NCBI RefSeq assembly: GCF_907164915.1
Contig: NC_061865.1
Coordinates: forward strand, 57,618,587-57,682,586
Direction of reading: 5' to 3'
From: Impatiens glandulifera
Lineage: Eukaryota; Streptophyta; Magnoliopsida; Ericales; Balsaminaceae
DNA: 64,000 nt
Positions 28,265-41,699 of this stretch are shown in pieces. Position numbers and translations under genes: made by a program. The notes under the pieces were generated by a model. The model searched no databases. It was not told the origin of the DNA and saw only the letters and a list, made by a program, of their open reading frames with translations. Each line of letters begins with the position of its first letter. Positions within the stretch are counted from its first letter, which is position 1.

Positions 28265-29923
28265 TATTAATTAATGTACTTATCATATTTCAAAATAACA
28301 TTATTTTTGTAAATCACATAATCTTAAGTAAAAAAAAATCTTTTTCGGAGATAGTATATTGGCTAGGGATTTCTCTATTGTTTCAATTTTACAGATTTTG
28401 ACTGGTTCTTTTTACTTTTAATGTCTATTTCATTTAATGTTTTTTAATTTGATTAATTTATTCTTATTATAATGATTAAACTATTTTTCATAGTTTCTAT
28501 TGACACTCAAATAGACAATATTCAGACATATATCTCACATAAGGGGTGTTGATATATATATATACATGTTTGAAACAAACATTTTCTTAAATATTCTTCT
28601 TCCCATTCTCAAATTGAGACCCGTAAACCAAGAACGGAAACATAAGTCTTTCAATTCACTTCTCATTCTCTCTAAAAGAAATTCTCATTCTCTCTAAAAG
28701 AAAAAGCTCACCCTCAAACCTGGGCAGGTTGGTCGGGTCTTTTCCTCTGTACTCTCCCCGCAAAGATAGAAATGCAATCAGTATAACAATACCATGTATA
28801 AAAATGGATAGTTAGAATTTTAGATGAATACAACTGCTATATCTTAATATTTATGTTTCTATATGTTTTAATAGTTTTAGATAAATTGTCATAATTAGTT
28901 ATGGTTTCATTGATAGTTACATAAGTATTTATAAATTACTAGAGAGAAAAGTAAGTTGTCATATTCCTCTTAATTAGTTGTGATGCAATTCAATGAAATA
29001 TTTAGTAATTTAATCTCTCTATTATTCAAATTTATATTATATTATCGGTAACTTATTCACTCACCCAATATGATATTTTCATAATACCATAGCTAAGTCA
29101 TATATATAAAGACTCAGACAAATCTATTATCAAAATCATTCTTACGTAATACAAACCGAATTAAGTTACGTACATATATAATAATGCAAATGAGAGAAAG
29201 TGTCTTCTTTAGACTTAATTTGGAATTACATATAATAAAAAGAATATTTAGGTATACATGATCTCATGTTTTGGACTTAATTTGGAATTACATATTATAA
29301 AAAGAATATGTAGGTACATGATCTCATGTTTTGTTGGTACGGAATTATTTAAATGATTTTAATGTTAGATAATTTATTAATTAAAATATATTTTATTTAT
29401 AAATAAATAAATTACTTTATCATTATAAATTTTTTTAATTAAATTTTTTTTTTTCAAAAATAATCACCATTCATAATTTTTTTAATAATTCTCGATCGTT
29501 TAAATAACTCACAACCGTAAAAGGCAGCCTTAGACTTTGTTCGGTTAGAATTATTTAATAATCTCAACCTAATTAAATAGTATTTCTCTCCTTTTCTAAT
29601 TTATTAAGTCAATTAATATATTAACTAAATACCAAAATATTCACTATTTTTTTACTTATAATATTTATAATTTTGTATTTCGTATATAACAAGAATAAAA
29701 TGATAATTTTATTTTTTTAATTAATTAAACTAATTATGAATCTAAAATTATTTTTGTATAATAAATATTTAATTATTATTATTCTCTTTATTTATTTATT
29801 ATTATACTATTATTATTTAATATTAATTATTATATTTAATAACTAATATAATTTTAATTATAATATAAAATTAATTATAATATAAACTGTCTATACAAAA
29901 TTTCGTTAAATCGATATAGAGTA
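28265..29923. other. AT-rich spacer with a ~60-bp tandem duplication
   Basis: No gene is seen. Two tandem ~60-bp units lie at 29212-29272 and 29274-29332 (each starting 'gacttaatttggaattaca' and ending 'gatctcatgtttt'). A smaller duplicated phrase 'ctcattctctctaaaagaaa' occurs at about 28663-28703. The last few hundred bases may be internal sequence of the LTR element that follows. Confidence 0.6.
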
Positions 29924-30476
29924 GCTCTGATACCATTGTTAGATTCTAGTCTAAATTTTTATCCGTTAAGTCTATCTTCTTAATATTCTATATCGATAAA
30001 TTGAGATAAACATAAGTTGCGGAAACATATTTGAATCTTTAATATCGAACAATTCATTAAATTATTTTTCGTTATTTTTCGGATCTTCTCTTGATCTTGG
30101 ATCTTCTTGTTCTGGATCGCAATGTTTGATGTGGGTGGAGTTTTAAGTATTTCAACCTCTATCGATAGTCTTATTGAGTGTTCTTGAGAGAGGAACATAA
30201 ACTTTTTGTTTGATGAGATAAATATAATAGGTAGATTATCTATATGAGTTTGAGACCTAGTTCTAATATAATCATTTATTATTTGGCTCATCAACAAAAT
30301 AATAAATAATATTTCTATTTTTACACAAATATATCCTCATATTTATTATAGATATCTAAATAAATCCATAATCTTTATACTTTTATAAATTACTTTAGTT
30401 AAACTTTAATCTTTAAATAATGATAACAATTAATATAAAATAATATATGTATTAAATATTGAAAATAATTCCAACA
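29924..30476 (-). mobile_element. LTR plus primer-binding site of a truncated LTR retrotransposon
   Basis: Read on the minus strand, a ~540-bp LTR starts TGTTGGAATT (30476) and ends TCTAACA (29937). One base later comes TGGTATCAGAGC (29935-29924), the standard primer-binding site complementary to plant initiator tRNA-Met. That makes this the 5' LTR of a minus-strand element whose interior should lie to the left. No gag/pol and no second LTR are visible there, so it is truncated or deleted. Confidence 0.78.
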
Positions 30477-32268
30477 AGCCAATTAAAGATAGAACAACTA
30501 GCCATTGAAGTCTACTTAAATAGATATATATATTTGTGTACTCGAGTGGCTGAAATTGAGTTGGTGGATTGCAATTCTTTAAAAGATCCCAAAATCAAAT
30601 AAAGTAAAGTCTAGTGGGAAGAATAATAGTTGAGGCAAGACATGTTGAATATCAAATAAATAAGAAAAATATATGAGATCTTATAAAATCCATTTTTTAT
30701 GTCTATCAAATTTAAAAATGATTACATTTCATCTAAAGTCTTTTTTTTTTATGAATGAACTTTAGAGATATGCAAATATATATAACACAAATATGACTGA
30801 TTTTGTTTGGGGGTAAAATTATGACTTCTTTATTTTGTGAGACTCAAGTTTATTAATAAACCATGTTCATATTAATGATTTAACTTTAATTTAGAACATT
30901 TTTAATAAAAACAAAATACAAAACATTTCATATATTAAGCTAGTTTATTATTTTCTATAGTTATTCAAATAACTTGTTTGATTTTATTTTTTCCAGGATT
31001 TAAAAATAAAAAATAAAAGTAAATTATTTGAAAATTTAATTGGTTAATTACTAAAAATATATTTATGTATTTAAAATTTAATAAAAGTAAAATAAATATA
31101 TTTTAGTATTTTAATTAATAAAATAAATAATTTGATTTTTAAATAATAAAAATGTGATGAAAATTTTGTTTAATAAAAATAGATAAAAATTATAAGAAAA
31201 AATAAAATCAAACTTTAAATTAATTAGGTAGCATGTGTATTTAATTTGTACTTTTATAAATTGTAAATTATTGAAAATATTATTATTTTCTATTCTAAAC
31301 CATTTTATTCAAAGTCGTCTTCTAAAAATTAATATAAATGATCATGTCAATTTATAAATAAATTAATATAAATTTAAAAATCTTACTTTGAAGGGAACGA
31401 TTTACATCAAAATATATATAGAGAGAGATATATCGATGGATATATATATATAGATCGATGGATGTAAGATGTACCCACTGGTTAAATGAGTAAGGTGGGT
31501 TAATATATTTAAAATTAAGAATTGAAATTAAAATTTTAAAATTAAAATTAATATATTTTATAATTCTTAATTTCACTATTTTTAACTCAAAATTATAATT
31601 TATAATTTTTTCTATATTATTTAAACATAAATATAATATCATTTTATCAATTATAACACGTTAAATCAATAAAAAAAAATTAAAAATTTAGAAAGTTAAA
31701 ATGTTGAACATATATATTTTTAAAATTTAATAGGTTAAAATTTTGAATTGTAATATTTTTTTTAAAGTGGAAAGTTAAATGTAAAACCAATATTTTGTTT
31801 TATGAATTTAGAAAGTTAACATGTCGAACTAATATTTTTTTTGAATTTAGTTAAATTGTCTAACCAATAGATTTTTCTTTATTAGAATCGCACTCTAAAT
31901 AAAAACTTTTGAAACTTAAGTTATCTTAGTAGGTTATGTCAAAAGAAAATACGTTAATAATATAGATGGTATATATTTAAATTATTTTTAGAATTGAATT
32001 AAAATTCTATAATTTTTTACCATTCTAACATAAGAATGAAATTGTAATTTAATGTCAATTATAATTCCACTCATATAAATAAACTCTAAGTGTTTACTAA
32101 CTATATACTTAATCTACGAAAATTAATCATCTCTGAATGAGAAGCGAAACTCATCTTTCAAAAGAAATATTCATCGGCTAAAGATTTATTTGACTTTGGA
32201 AATAATTTTAATTATAATTTTTTTTTTATAAAAAAAATTGACTGAATCAATTTGTTGTCGACTCAAGG
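30477..32268. other. AT-rich spacer upstream of the SUD1-like exon
   Basis: No gene is supported. A short 'gatcgatggat' rich palindromic stretch lies at about 31425-31465. The rest is AT-rich. The last ~150 bases should include the promoter and leader of the SUD1-like copy, but no clear element is recognised. Confidence 0.5.
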
Positions 32269-32993
32269 ATGAATAGGCGGGGTGCAACGGCAGCGTTCAA
32301 TCTATTACCAGAGTCGTTGCTAACTAATAGCGGTTGGTTAATTAACGTTAACTATCCGTGGAAGGCTTCATCTTCATCACCGATGGATACTCCGGAGAAA
32401 AACTATAAGTACGACGAGAACGATGAAGAAGGCGACATTTATCGGATTTGCATGAACCCTCACTAGTGGGAAAAAGACTATAAAATACGGCGAAAACCAT
32501 CGTTAAAAGCATAATGCCGATGTTAATGATTATTAACGTCGGCGACTAAAGTCGTCGTTCGTCGATACTACAAAACTCGACGTTAAAATATTTTAATTAT
32601 TAACCACGGCTTTAAGGGGAGGAAGTCGTGGTTAATAATGATACATTATTAACCACGACGTTCTCTTAAATTCGTGGTTAATAATAATACATCACGACGT
32701 TCTCCTAAAGACGTGGTTAATAATGTATTATTATTAACCACGACTTTAGGACCGTGGTTAATAATTGTCACTCTCTAGTTTTTTACGGTTCACTTATTAA
32801 CATCGGCCTTCATAACGCCGACGTTAATAATTGTTACTATTTGGTTTTTGGTTATTTTTTGAATTTCAAAAAACCTGTTTCAAATGTTTTTACGAAAAAA
32901 AAGACAATTCATAAATCAAATTCAATTCCAAATTCGACAAAAATCTAAAATCGTAATACAAAATCTCAAATCAAATCGTATGTTAATCACTGA

Positions 32994-34698
32994 TTAAGGA
33001 GGAGGGGGAATCCTAGACATGAGCATCTCTAAAGCCTCTTGTTGTGCGCGCACATGCGCCTCTAAAGTCTTTTTTTGTGCGCGCACCTCCGCCTGGATAT
33101 CGTTCATCCTCTGTTCATGTGCCTCATTTTGTGCTTACTAATTTACACACAACATCTCCACCTCTTCTCATAGGATCATGTTCTCCATCAACGTTTGTTG
33201 CGACACACGTGAGTTAACACTAGAAGAAGAACTTCCCCTTTAATCGGGTCTGAAGTGAGTGAGATGTATTCCCGATCCCATCCCGGTCACCCTCTCGTGT
33301 CCCTATCGACCAAAACTAAACTCAAACACCTCGAGCAACGACAAATTAAGGTTTGCTTCGAGCCGCTCGTGCATCACAGGCTACAATCATTTACAACATT
33401 AATCTTAGTAATTTTAAACTTAGACATCCAAACTAAAACGATAGAAATGATAATAATTAACGATGGCATGCTGAACTAGTGGAGAAGCCGCGTGAGTCGG
33501 ATCATCGGCAGTCGCTCTCTTAGTGTGTGTTTATAGGAAGAACTCTTCTTGACTAGGGGTGTCCCATCTCCCCTTCCTGTACAAATAACATACATATATC
33601 ATATGTAGATATTGTGTAAATTGAATATTTTTACTAAAAATTACCATATCTCGTTCTTTTTGCGAAAATGGTTTAATGTCAGTGTGGTGGGGGTACATCA
33701 ATTTATTTATTTTTGGTCAGCGTTGGTCTTACTTTTTTTCTGCAATTATAAGATAGTAGTTGTTAGTTAATAGTCGAAAAACACATATAATAAAATATAA
33801 ATGAATATGTACTATACCTTAAATTCATGCGTGAAGTACTGATTGTCAAGCAAATAATTCCAATCTTCGTAATAAAACATTCGAGGAGGGTTTATTCTGA
33901 TTCTTTCCTCGTCATCAATATACGGGTCGATGTAAGTCCTCTTGTTCTCATATCTCCACTTATCCCATGCCTTCTTTGTTTTTGCCATTGTCTTATCTTT
34001 ATAGGCTTCAATGGGAATGTTTGTTGAACTCTCGAAAGGATCTTGAAAAATAACAACATATTTTAGGATTGTGAGAGTTTCAAATTATAAGATAACACGT
34101 TAAAAAATATAAAACTCACAGAGATAGACTGCCATATATTGTTCAATTGGGAGAGATCAGACCAGTTTTTGAGACGATGTGGCACCAACTCGCCTTTTCG
34201 GACAACGCTGCCAATATGACGAGATCAATAATGGGCGTTATCGCATATAGGCCTTCCATCCAAGTCCCTGAACTCCAACATCATCTTCTCTTTAGTTCCC
34301 ATTCTCGCAAGAACAATGTTTTTGTTCTTTCCCCGCCCCCTCCTCGATGAAGACGCTACTGCAAAATAACATTAAAACGACATTTGTTAAAATTTATATA
34401 ATAATTTAAATATCACGTATAAGTTATTATTAATATATGTAGTCTCGGGAACGACGGGAGAATTCTCCTCATGGGTGCCAAACTCCTCGAGAATGGTGGA
34501 ATCTGGATCATCCAGTCTCTCAATATCAAGAAGCTTGGATCCCAAAAACTACATAGGATCATTGGACTATACATCATCTGTACAAGCTCCATCATTTGTA
34601 CGAGCTCGGAGGTCGTCCAAATTTCTCGATAGTCTTCGCTCTCGAAGCGCGTCCAACTCACTCGATAGTGCTCGTCTAGTACCCCGTTTAGGTGGCAT
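32994..34698 (-). pseudogene. Ptta/En/Spm-type plant transposase (Transposase_24-like) relic
   Basis: On the minus strand it starts MPPKRGTRR (ATG 34698) and continues to LDIERLDDPDSTILEEFG near 34500-34560, with stops near 34590. After a likely intron come GRGKNKNIVLARMGTKEKM and LEFRDLDGRPI (about 34350-34240), then KNWSDLSQLNNIWQSIS (about 34170-34120). Further segments are KTKKAWDKWRYENKRTY (near 33960-34000), a TPSQEEFF piece near 33540 and a C-terminal coiled coil with RAQKKTLEAHVRAQQEAL ending PPPP-stop at 32994. This order resembles the Ptta/En/Spm 'plant transposase' proteins carried by CACTA elements. Several in-frame stops (for example after ICDNAHY) show it is dead. Confidence 0.6.
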
Positions 34699-34845
34699 GA
34701 TATCTGCAACAAAATAAAGTTAAAATTATAAATAAGTAATCATATTGGACACACACAAATAAAACTTGTCTAGATGTTCGAATAACGGGGATTTATCTTT
34801 GTGACAATTTTCCATCCATGTTTAGATGCCATATCCGCAAAACAA

Positions 34846-35165
34846 AATATAATCAACCTAAATTAATCAAACAAAATCAAACAACCTAAATTAATCAAAC
34901 AAAATCAAACAACATAAATTAATAAACCAAAATCAAACAACCAAAACCATTCAATAATAAAAACTTAAATCAAATATCTAAACATACCAAACTAAACCTA
35001 AATCAATCAACCTAAATCAATCAACCAAAATCAAACAACATAAATCAATCAACCTAAATTAATCAACCAAAATCAAACCACCTAAATTAATTAACCAAAA
35101 TCAAACAACCTAAATCTATCGATAAATCAAACTAACCTAAATCAAGAAACCTAAATCTATTAATA
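34846..35165. repeat. Minisatellite of ~20-bp 'cctaaattaatcaaccaaaa' units
   Basis: Many tandem degenerate units alternate 'aaccaaaatcaaacaa' and 'cctaaattaatc'. They lie inside the CACTA element, just upstream (on its coding strand) of the transposase relic. No coding role is seen. Confidence 0.75.
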
Positions 35166-35944
35166 AATCAACATATTTAACTTATCAAACCTACATAATT
35201 AATTTAAGCATATCTAACAAGTATCTAAACTATTAACCTACGAGAATAGATCAAGTTCAGACAACACATCCATAAGACCTATCAACATATCTGATAAACT
35301 AAAACTTCTGAAACTAAGTAGTTGTAATATTCTCCAAGTTGAATCAATCTCCTACAATTTCTTCTATCAATGAAGAATAAACAATGCATTAAATAGGTGA
35401 AAGATTCAGAACTCATGTGTATTGAACTATTTCAAGATAGCCTCAAGCAGATAATGAACTAGTCTAACAAGATATTACTAATCAATAATTAAGAAGAAGC
35501 GCGGTAACAGAAAATAAAGAACTCTATCAGAAAACACAAAACATAAATTAACTCCGGTCTCAAGTTAACCCTAAGCAGGTCAATTACTTTCTCCGCGAGT
35601 AAAAAAACAATGATTCATCATATTCTTATCATGAAGATGACATCAAGTGAGAGGAACAAGCAACATAAGGTAATGAAATGTTTTACCTGGAGAATTTCGC
35701 AAAAATTGTACCATATTGAATCGGAAGAAATTCTATGGACGATAAATGAACAGATAGTTGGAGATTCAACGAACTAATAATTCTTCATGCAGCTCTCTCT
35801 CACAAAGGAAGGGGAAGAAGATCGGCGTTAGAAAAGAAGCGACGACGACGGATTCGGCGAAAATGGATTTCGAGAACGGCAAAATCGGGGAAGAGAAAAA
35901 GAAGAAGGGAAAAAAAAGAAGTTTCGGTTTTATATTAAAAAGAT

Positions 35945-37980
35945 ATTAACCACGGCGTTATCGTGTGCCGACATTAATAATAACATCAACTTTAGGAGGA
36001 AAACTGTGGTTAATAAAAAACACATTAACCACGGCTTTACCAAACGTCATGGTTAATAATGTGAACCAAGAAAACGTTTCGTTTTCCAGTAGGTTCACAT
36101 TATTAACCACGACGTTAGGATAAAACCGTGGTTAATAAATAATCACATTAACCAGGGTTTTACCATAACGCCGTGGTTAATAATGTGAACATTTCGTTTT
36201 CTAATAGGTTCACATTATTAACCATGGCTTTAGGTAAAGCCGTGGTTAATGTGATTATTTATTAACCATGGTTTTACCCTAACGTCGTGGTTAATAATGT
36301 GAATGTTTCATTTTCGTTCACATTATTAACTACGGCGTTAGATAAAACCGTGGTTAATAAATAATTACATTTACCACGGTTTTACCTAACGTCGTGGTTA
36401 ATGTGTTTTAGTGTCAACATATTAACCACAACATTACATATTGTCGTGGTTAATAATGTTTGATTAAGGAATTATTATCTTGTTAATTATGTGATTTACA
36501 AAAAAAAAATCTCTAAATGTGTAACACTACATTTTGTCAAATTGTCTGACTACTTAGAGGTGGTCTCCAACAAACTCCCCCAAGAGTTGGTCAAGTAAGT
36601 TAGCATGGAATTGGACTTAAGGTTTTTTTACCTAATCTTTAACTAATCCTATAAATACCCGCCCTAAATGTGAACCAAGAAAATGTTTCATTTAAAGAGA
36701 CCTTCTTTTCAATGGCCAAAATCTAAAGGAACCTCTCCACCCTAAATGGTTACATCTTATGAATCAACAAAAAAATCATCGAACAAGGATTGCATATTGG
36801 TTTAAAGGAAATTAGTAGTTTAGGAGAAGTGGTTTCATCAATAGACAATCAGACTCTTCTTCGAAATCTCCATCTTGAATTAATTATTCTAACTAATTAA
36901 AGATGATGGAAATATCGAAAAAGAGATTGATGATCATTGAAAAAATTATATAAGGAACGTGCTAAGTGACTACAGGAATTGATTTCTCCTTGTGATATTC
37001 AACCAATGAGATTCTAACCAATATGCAACATTGTCCATTCTTAGATATCTTCAATTTGCTTTTAACAAACTGAATAATATCTCAAATGAACACAGATTGC
37101 ATATTGGTTTGAAGGAAATCGATAGTTTAGGAGAATCTATCTCAAATTCCTTATGGAGAGGAACAAAAACATTCTATTTATAGGCCTCAAAAATAATTTG
37201 ACAAAGATTATCAGTGACGGCATTTGTCGGTGGGTCGTTAATAGTTTGAATATTAATTATTAAGGACGGTGTTATCATAAAGTCGTGGTTAATAAATAGT
37301 TTATTAATCATGACTTTATGATAACGTCGTCCTTAATAATTAATAATCTGGAATTTGTTAGTGGACGATTATTAAGGACGACGTTATCATAAAGTCGTGG
37401 TTAATAAATAGTTTATTAATCACGGCTTTATGATAATATCGTCCTTATTTATCACGACTTTATGATAATGTCGTCCTTATTAATCAATAATCTGAAATAT
37501 GTTAGTGGACGATTATTAAGGACGCGTTATTATAAAGCCGTAGTTAATATTAACCACAGATTTATGATAATGTCGTCCTTAATAATCAATATTAAGGAAT
37601 TTGAAGGTGGACGATTATTAAGGACGACGTTATCATAATGTTGTGATTAATAAAAAGTTTATTAACCACGGCATTATGCTATCGTCGTGGTTATTAATTC
37701 TCTCTAAAAAGGCGGGGAAACATGACTTTTAGTCACGACGTTCATCATAAAACTGTGACTAATAATAATGGCGGGAGTGTGGCGGGAAAGTCAAAACATT
37801 ATCCGCGGAGAATACAATGAAAGTCGTGGTTAATAATATTTATTAGTGTCGGCGTTACATGGCCGACACTAATAAATATTATTAATCACGGAGAATCGAT
37901 TGCCGACACTAATAAATATTATGAATATCGGCGAATGTTCGCCGTAGAATGTTGGTCGTTAAAAATACTATTTTTACTCG
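35945..37980. repeat. Subterminal palindrome array of the CACTA element (right side)
   Basis: Dozens of alternating 'attaaccacggc' and 'gccgtggttaat' motifs appear at 35945-36460, and a related 'attaaggacgac' / 'gtcgtccttaat' version at 37250-37960. Neighbouring motifs can pair as hairpins. In between (36530-37200) lies unique sequence that contains a duplicated 'gattgcatattggttt' phrase (36789 and 37096). In En/Spm elements such subterminal repeats bind transposase. Confidence 0.75.
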
Positions 37981-37995
37981 TGCTTGGGGAGTTGG

Positions 37996-38856
37996 TGTTG
38001 GAATTTTTAAACTAATTCTATAAATTCTATTAATGAATGGAAATTAGAATATGGGTAATAAAATTAAATCAATTTCATGTGAAATTCAAATGTGAATTAT
38101 AGGATGAAATTTGATCCAAATGTTTGAATTAATTAATTTAAATTAATTAATCAAAATGCCTTGATGACCAATTAACAAAATGTTGTTAATTTGTAGTGTG
38201 ACTTACATGAGTTTGTTATTATTATTAATTGTTATGATAATTTAATATTATTATTAACAGATTAAAAAACCATGTAACGTGAGTATTGCAAAATAAATGT
38301 CTTCATTAATTTTGGCAAACAATTATCCTTCATTAAGAAGAAATATTAAGGCAAATGAAGAGGCAAGCAATGCCAACCGTTGGATCAATTGATGATTTAA
38401 TTAACAGTTTATTATTTCAACAATCTAAATAGGCATTCTATCCCACACCATTCGATGGACAAAAAAAAAACCACATCACTTCTTCATTTTCATTCTTTCT
38501 CACTCTAGAATTCCAAAAGTTTTCTTCTTGTTTGTGAGTGTTCTTCGAGTTCTGTGTTCGATTTTTCCGTTGAAACCCGGTGATAGTTCAGGTACTTTAT
38601 CAAGCTCGTTGTGTAGTGATTTCGGTGCTGAATCACTACTAGATTCGTTGTACCCTGGGAGACAGCCATCTGTGATAAGCTCTAGCACATGGGGAGACGG
38701 TGAAACTGTTTTAAGGGAAATGTGCTAAGCACATGCCTCGAATCAACAATTTATTCGGTGATATTGTTTTTTATATATTTTATTTATTTCATCTATTTGT
38801 AACACAATATATATATATATATATATTTCTGTTATTTCAAAACAATATTTCTAACA
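37996..38856 (+). repeat. 5' long terminal repeat
   Basis: Starts TG and ends CA. It is nearly identical to 43164-44023. Open frames inside it (for example 38528-38728) recur in the other LTR and are not protein-like, so they are LTR sequence and not genes. Confidence 0.93.
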
Positions 38857-39607
38857 ATCTTAAAACAGGTTCTTTGTGCTAAGCTATTTAAGAGCTTGCA
38901 CCATCGAATATATTTTTTGTCTTTGATGTTTCAGAAATACGAGTCGCGGTGTTGCGGAAGAGATGATGTTCATTTCAAAAAAAATGAAAAAGATTCATCT
39001 TAAGGAATCAACAAATAAAGATAAGTCTTTATTATATATAAATATGTTTGATTATTAACACATATGTTCTTATGCTGTTAAAGCTTAGTTTTATAAGCTA
39101 ATATATTTTGATAGGAAAATTTTCTCAAGAAACATTAATTTGTATATTCATTATACAAATGTTATATAGAAAATAAATTAGAACACAATAATTTAATTTG
39201 TTCTAGTCTTATTTAAAGATTTGTTTGGTTATTAAAATTATTAATAATAATGAATGAAAATAAGAAAGTAACTAATATGTTAACTTTCAATTTTTATAAA
39301 ATTTATGGTGTTAAAATTAATTATAATTGAAACATATGGTTTCAGTTTTAAAATAATTAATTATAATATATACCTTCTTTTTAATTAAACAATATAATTA
39401 ATAAGAATATGGTAGGATGATTTAATAAATAAAGAGAGATGATATCTTTATTTATACATTGTTTTATATATTACATTTTATTATGGTAATAAGTTATGGT
39501 TTTAAATGGGTATATATTGTTTGACAGAGTTTAAGTAAAAAAGAAGAGAAAATTAAGTTTCTTTAAAAAGAAGACAAAAGGTCATAAAAGCGGTACAACA
39601 ATGAAAT

Positions 39608-39690
39608 GGCGCATTGGTGCAGTGGTTCAAAGTTCAGACGCAATGGTGCGTGATGGAAGGGAGGTCCCCTGTTCAAATCCAACTGATAAG
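39608..39690 (+). promoter_or_regulatory. tRNA-like Pol III promoter (A box and B box) inside LTR element
   Basis: TGGTGCAGTGG (39615-39625) fits the A box and GTTCAAATCC (39671-39680) the B box, spaced as in a tRNA with a long variable arm. The flanking 'ggcgcat' has no matching 3' acceptor strand, so this is not a functional tRNA gene. It is probably the head of a SINE or a tRNA-derived piece captured by the element. Confidence 0.5.
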
Positions 39691-40215
39691 ATGATTTCTT
39701 TTGTAGAAATCAGACGTGATAAAATGACATTAGTCATTTACGTTGATTTCTTTTATAGAAATCGGACGTGATAAAATGACACTAGTCATTTACGGTGGAA
39801 CCATTCAAATTTCTTGTATAGAAATTATTAGATGAATGGAGCCAATGATTTCTTTCATAGAAATCTGATGTGTTATAAAATGACACTAGTCATTTATGTT
39901 GAAACCATTCCAATTTCTTTTGTAGAAATTATTAGTTGAATGGGGGTAGTCAATGATTTTTTTTTTTTTTTTATAGAAATCAGATTTGTTAAAATGACTT
40001 TAGTCATTGATATTAAAACTATTTCAATTTCTTGTGTATAAATTATGAGTTGAATGTGTAGTCAATGATTTCTTGGTAGAAATCGGACTCGTTAAAATGA
40101 CTCTATCCATTAATGTTGGAGATGAATGAGGTAGTTAATGATTTCTTTATAGAAATCAGACTTGAGTCATTGATGTGAAAATCATTATAATTTCTTGTGT
40201 AAAAATTATTAAATG
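39690..40215 (+). repeat. Degenerate tandem repeats in LTR element interior
   Basis: Five or six units of roughly 80-120 bp share 'gatttctttt(g/a)tagaaatc', 'gataaaatgac' and 'tagtcattta'. A shorter related set ('aaatattctaatttctttta') continues at 41250-41430. The motif 'gatttctnntatagaaatc' is itself an inverted repeat. Confidence 0.7.
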
Positions 40216-40583
40216 AAATGAAATGGGGCACTATAGAAATTATGTGATTCATAATGACAGAAAATGAAGGTCATATGTATAATGAGATTAAATAAGTTAT
40301 TTGTTTTAGAACTTATTCTAATCATGCATTTAAAGAGACATGACTATGTTAGTCGAAATTTTCTTCGCAAAAATTGTCTCGGTGAGAACAATCTACTAAG
40401 ATTTATTTTGAGCATGCATAGTCGCTTCACGCCGATTATTGTTCAAAACATGGCAATGTAAGTGCTTCGATTAATATATAAAATATATTTGATTATGTGC
40501 TAATTGATTATTAATATAAATCATGCATATTAGCTAATAATATGATGATTCATGTTATTCATAATAAGTATGATTATCTAGAA

Positions 40584-40623
<40 letters not shown>

Positions 40624-41699
40624 TAAGATTTATTTTCTATCTATTTTTATTTTAATAGATAATTTTGAAATTTGCCACAAATCATGTGTTCTTTAATTGG
40701 CAAAAAACTGTTATAGAATGTTAAAGGTCATCTAATTAATTAAGAAACGAATAATTGATGACATGAATATTTATTTTTATAATTAGTTAGTTTTATATTC
40801 GATTAAAGATAAATGATCAACATTCTAATTAAGTATAATAATTAATATTCTAATTAATTATTATGTATTTTTTAAACGGTATTTTTAATGATAAATGAAG
40901 TTGTATATATATTTGTGTAAGAATATATATGACATATTATTTATCTGATTACGTTTCTATGTTATTGACTATATATATATTATAGTTGTTTTGTCATCGT
41001 GGTGACTAAAATGAAAGAAGAATAATATATAATATCATATATATGGATATATTAATTTTGGTTTAAATATATTTGATAATTTTGAAATCAAATAATTACA
41101 AGCAAAGTATTGTTTGATTTGAGAATAATGTGGCAAACGTGCCGATATTTCGGGATGCAAACGTGCAACCGGAAATAAATGTTTAAGCGACTTCGGTCAA
41201 AGATGCTTGAAACATTATGATTTATTTTGTATAAATCATGTGATATGGTGAATATTTATTTGATTAAATATTCTAATTTCTTTTATAGATTTTAAGTGTT
41301 GAAATAAATATTTTAATTGATTAAATATTTTAATTTCTTATGTAGAGATTATGTGAAGAATGATTTATATATGAATAAACATTCTAATCTCTTGTATAGA
41401 AATTATATTTTATTCAATTAAATATTTATGATATAGTTATCTTATTCATTGTATGATAAGTATAACAAAAGAAATTTGTAAAAGAATTGTGTGACAATTT
41501 CTTGATTAGAAAATCATTGATTTAAATCATATAAGTGTGTGATTTAAAAAATGGTACCAACACGAATGTGGGGGCAAATATTTTTATTGATTATAACACA
41601 AAAATAATTGTGTATATTATGATAAATAAAAAGATAATTTATTGTTAGAGAAATATGTTCTCTATAAAAGATAAAGTTGCGCAACTTTACAAAAAGAAA

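Larger units (their letters stand above)
32461..37982. mobile_element. CACTA (En/Spm-like) transposon in SUD1-like exon 1
   Basis: The left end is CACTAGTGGGAAAAAGACTA (32461) and the complement of the right end (37982) is CACGAGTAAAAATAGTATTT. Both are followed by 'cggcgaa' type sequence, so the inverted ends are imperfect and the right one has lost the perfect CACTA. Flanks CCT (32458-32460) and CTT (37983-37985) fit a 3-bp target duplication with one change, supported by the exon frame being restored on removal. Subterminal regions (32500-32850, 35945-36460, 37200-37960) are packed with 'attaaccacg' and its complement, comparable to transposase-binding arrays in En/Spm. Inside is a decayed transposase-associated gene on the minus strand. 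Confidence 0.85.

Noticed and set aside
35758..35949. 63-codon basic frame in the CACTA element
   Set aside because: It has no family match and lies in GA-rich sequence next to the palindrome arrays. It may be leader sequence of the transposase relic's region, but nothing supports a gene.
38528..38728. Open frame repeated at 43623-43895 (LTR)
   Set aside because: Both lie in the two LTRs and are identical because the LTRs are. The peptide matches no family I know, and LTR sequence is normally non-coding.
39608..39690. Functional tRNA gene
   Set aside because: A and B boxes are good, but no acceptor stem or sound anticodon arm can be formed, so I kept it only as a tRNA-like promoter.
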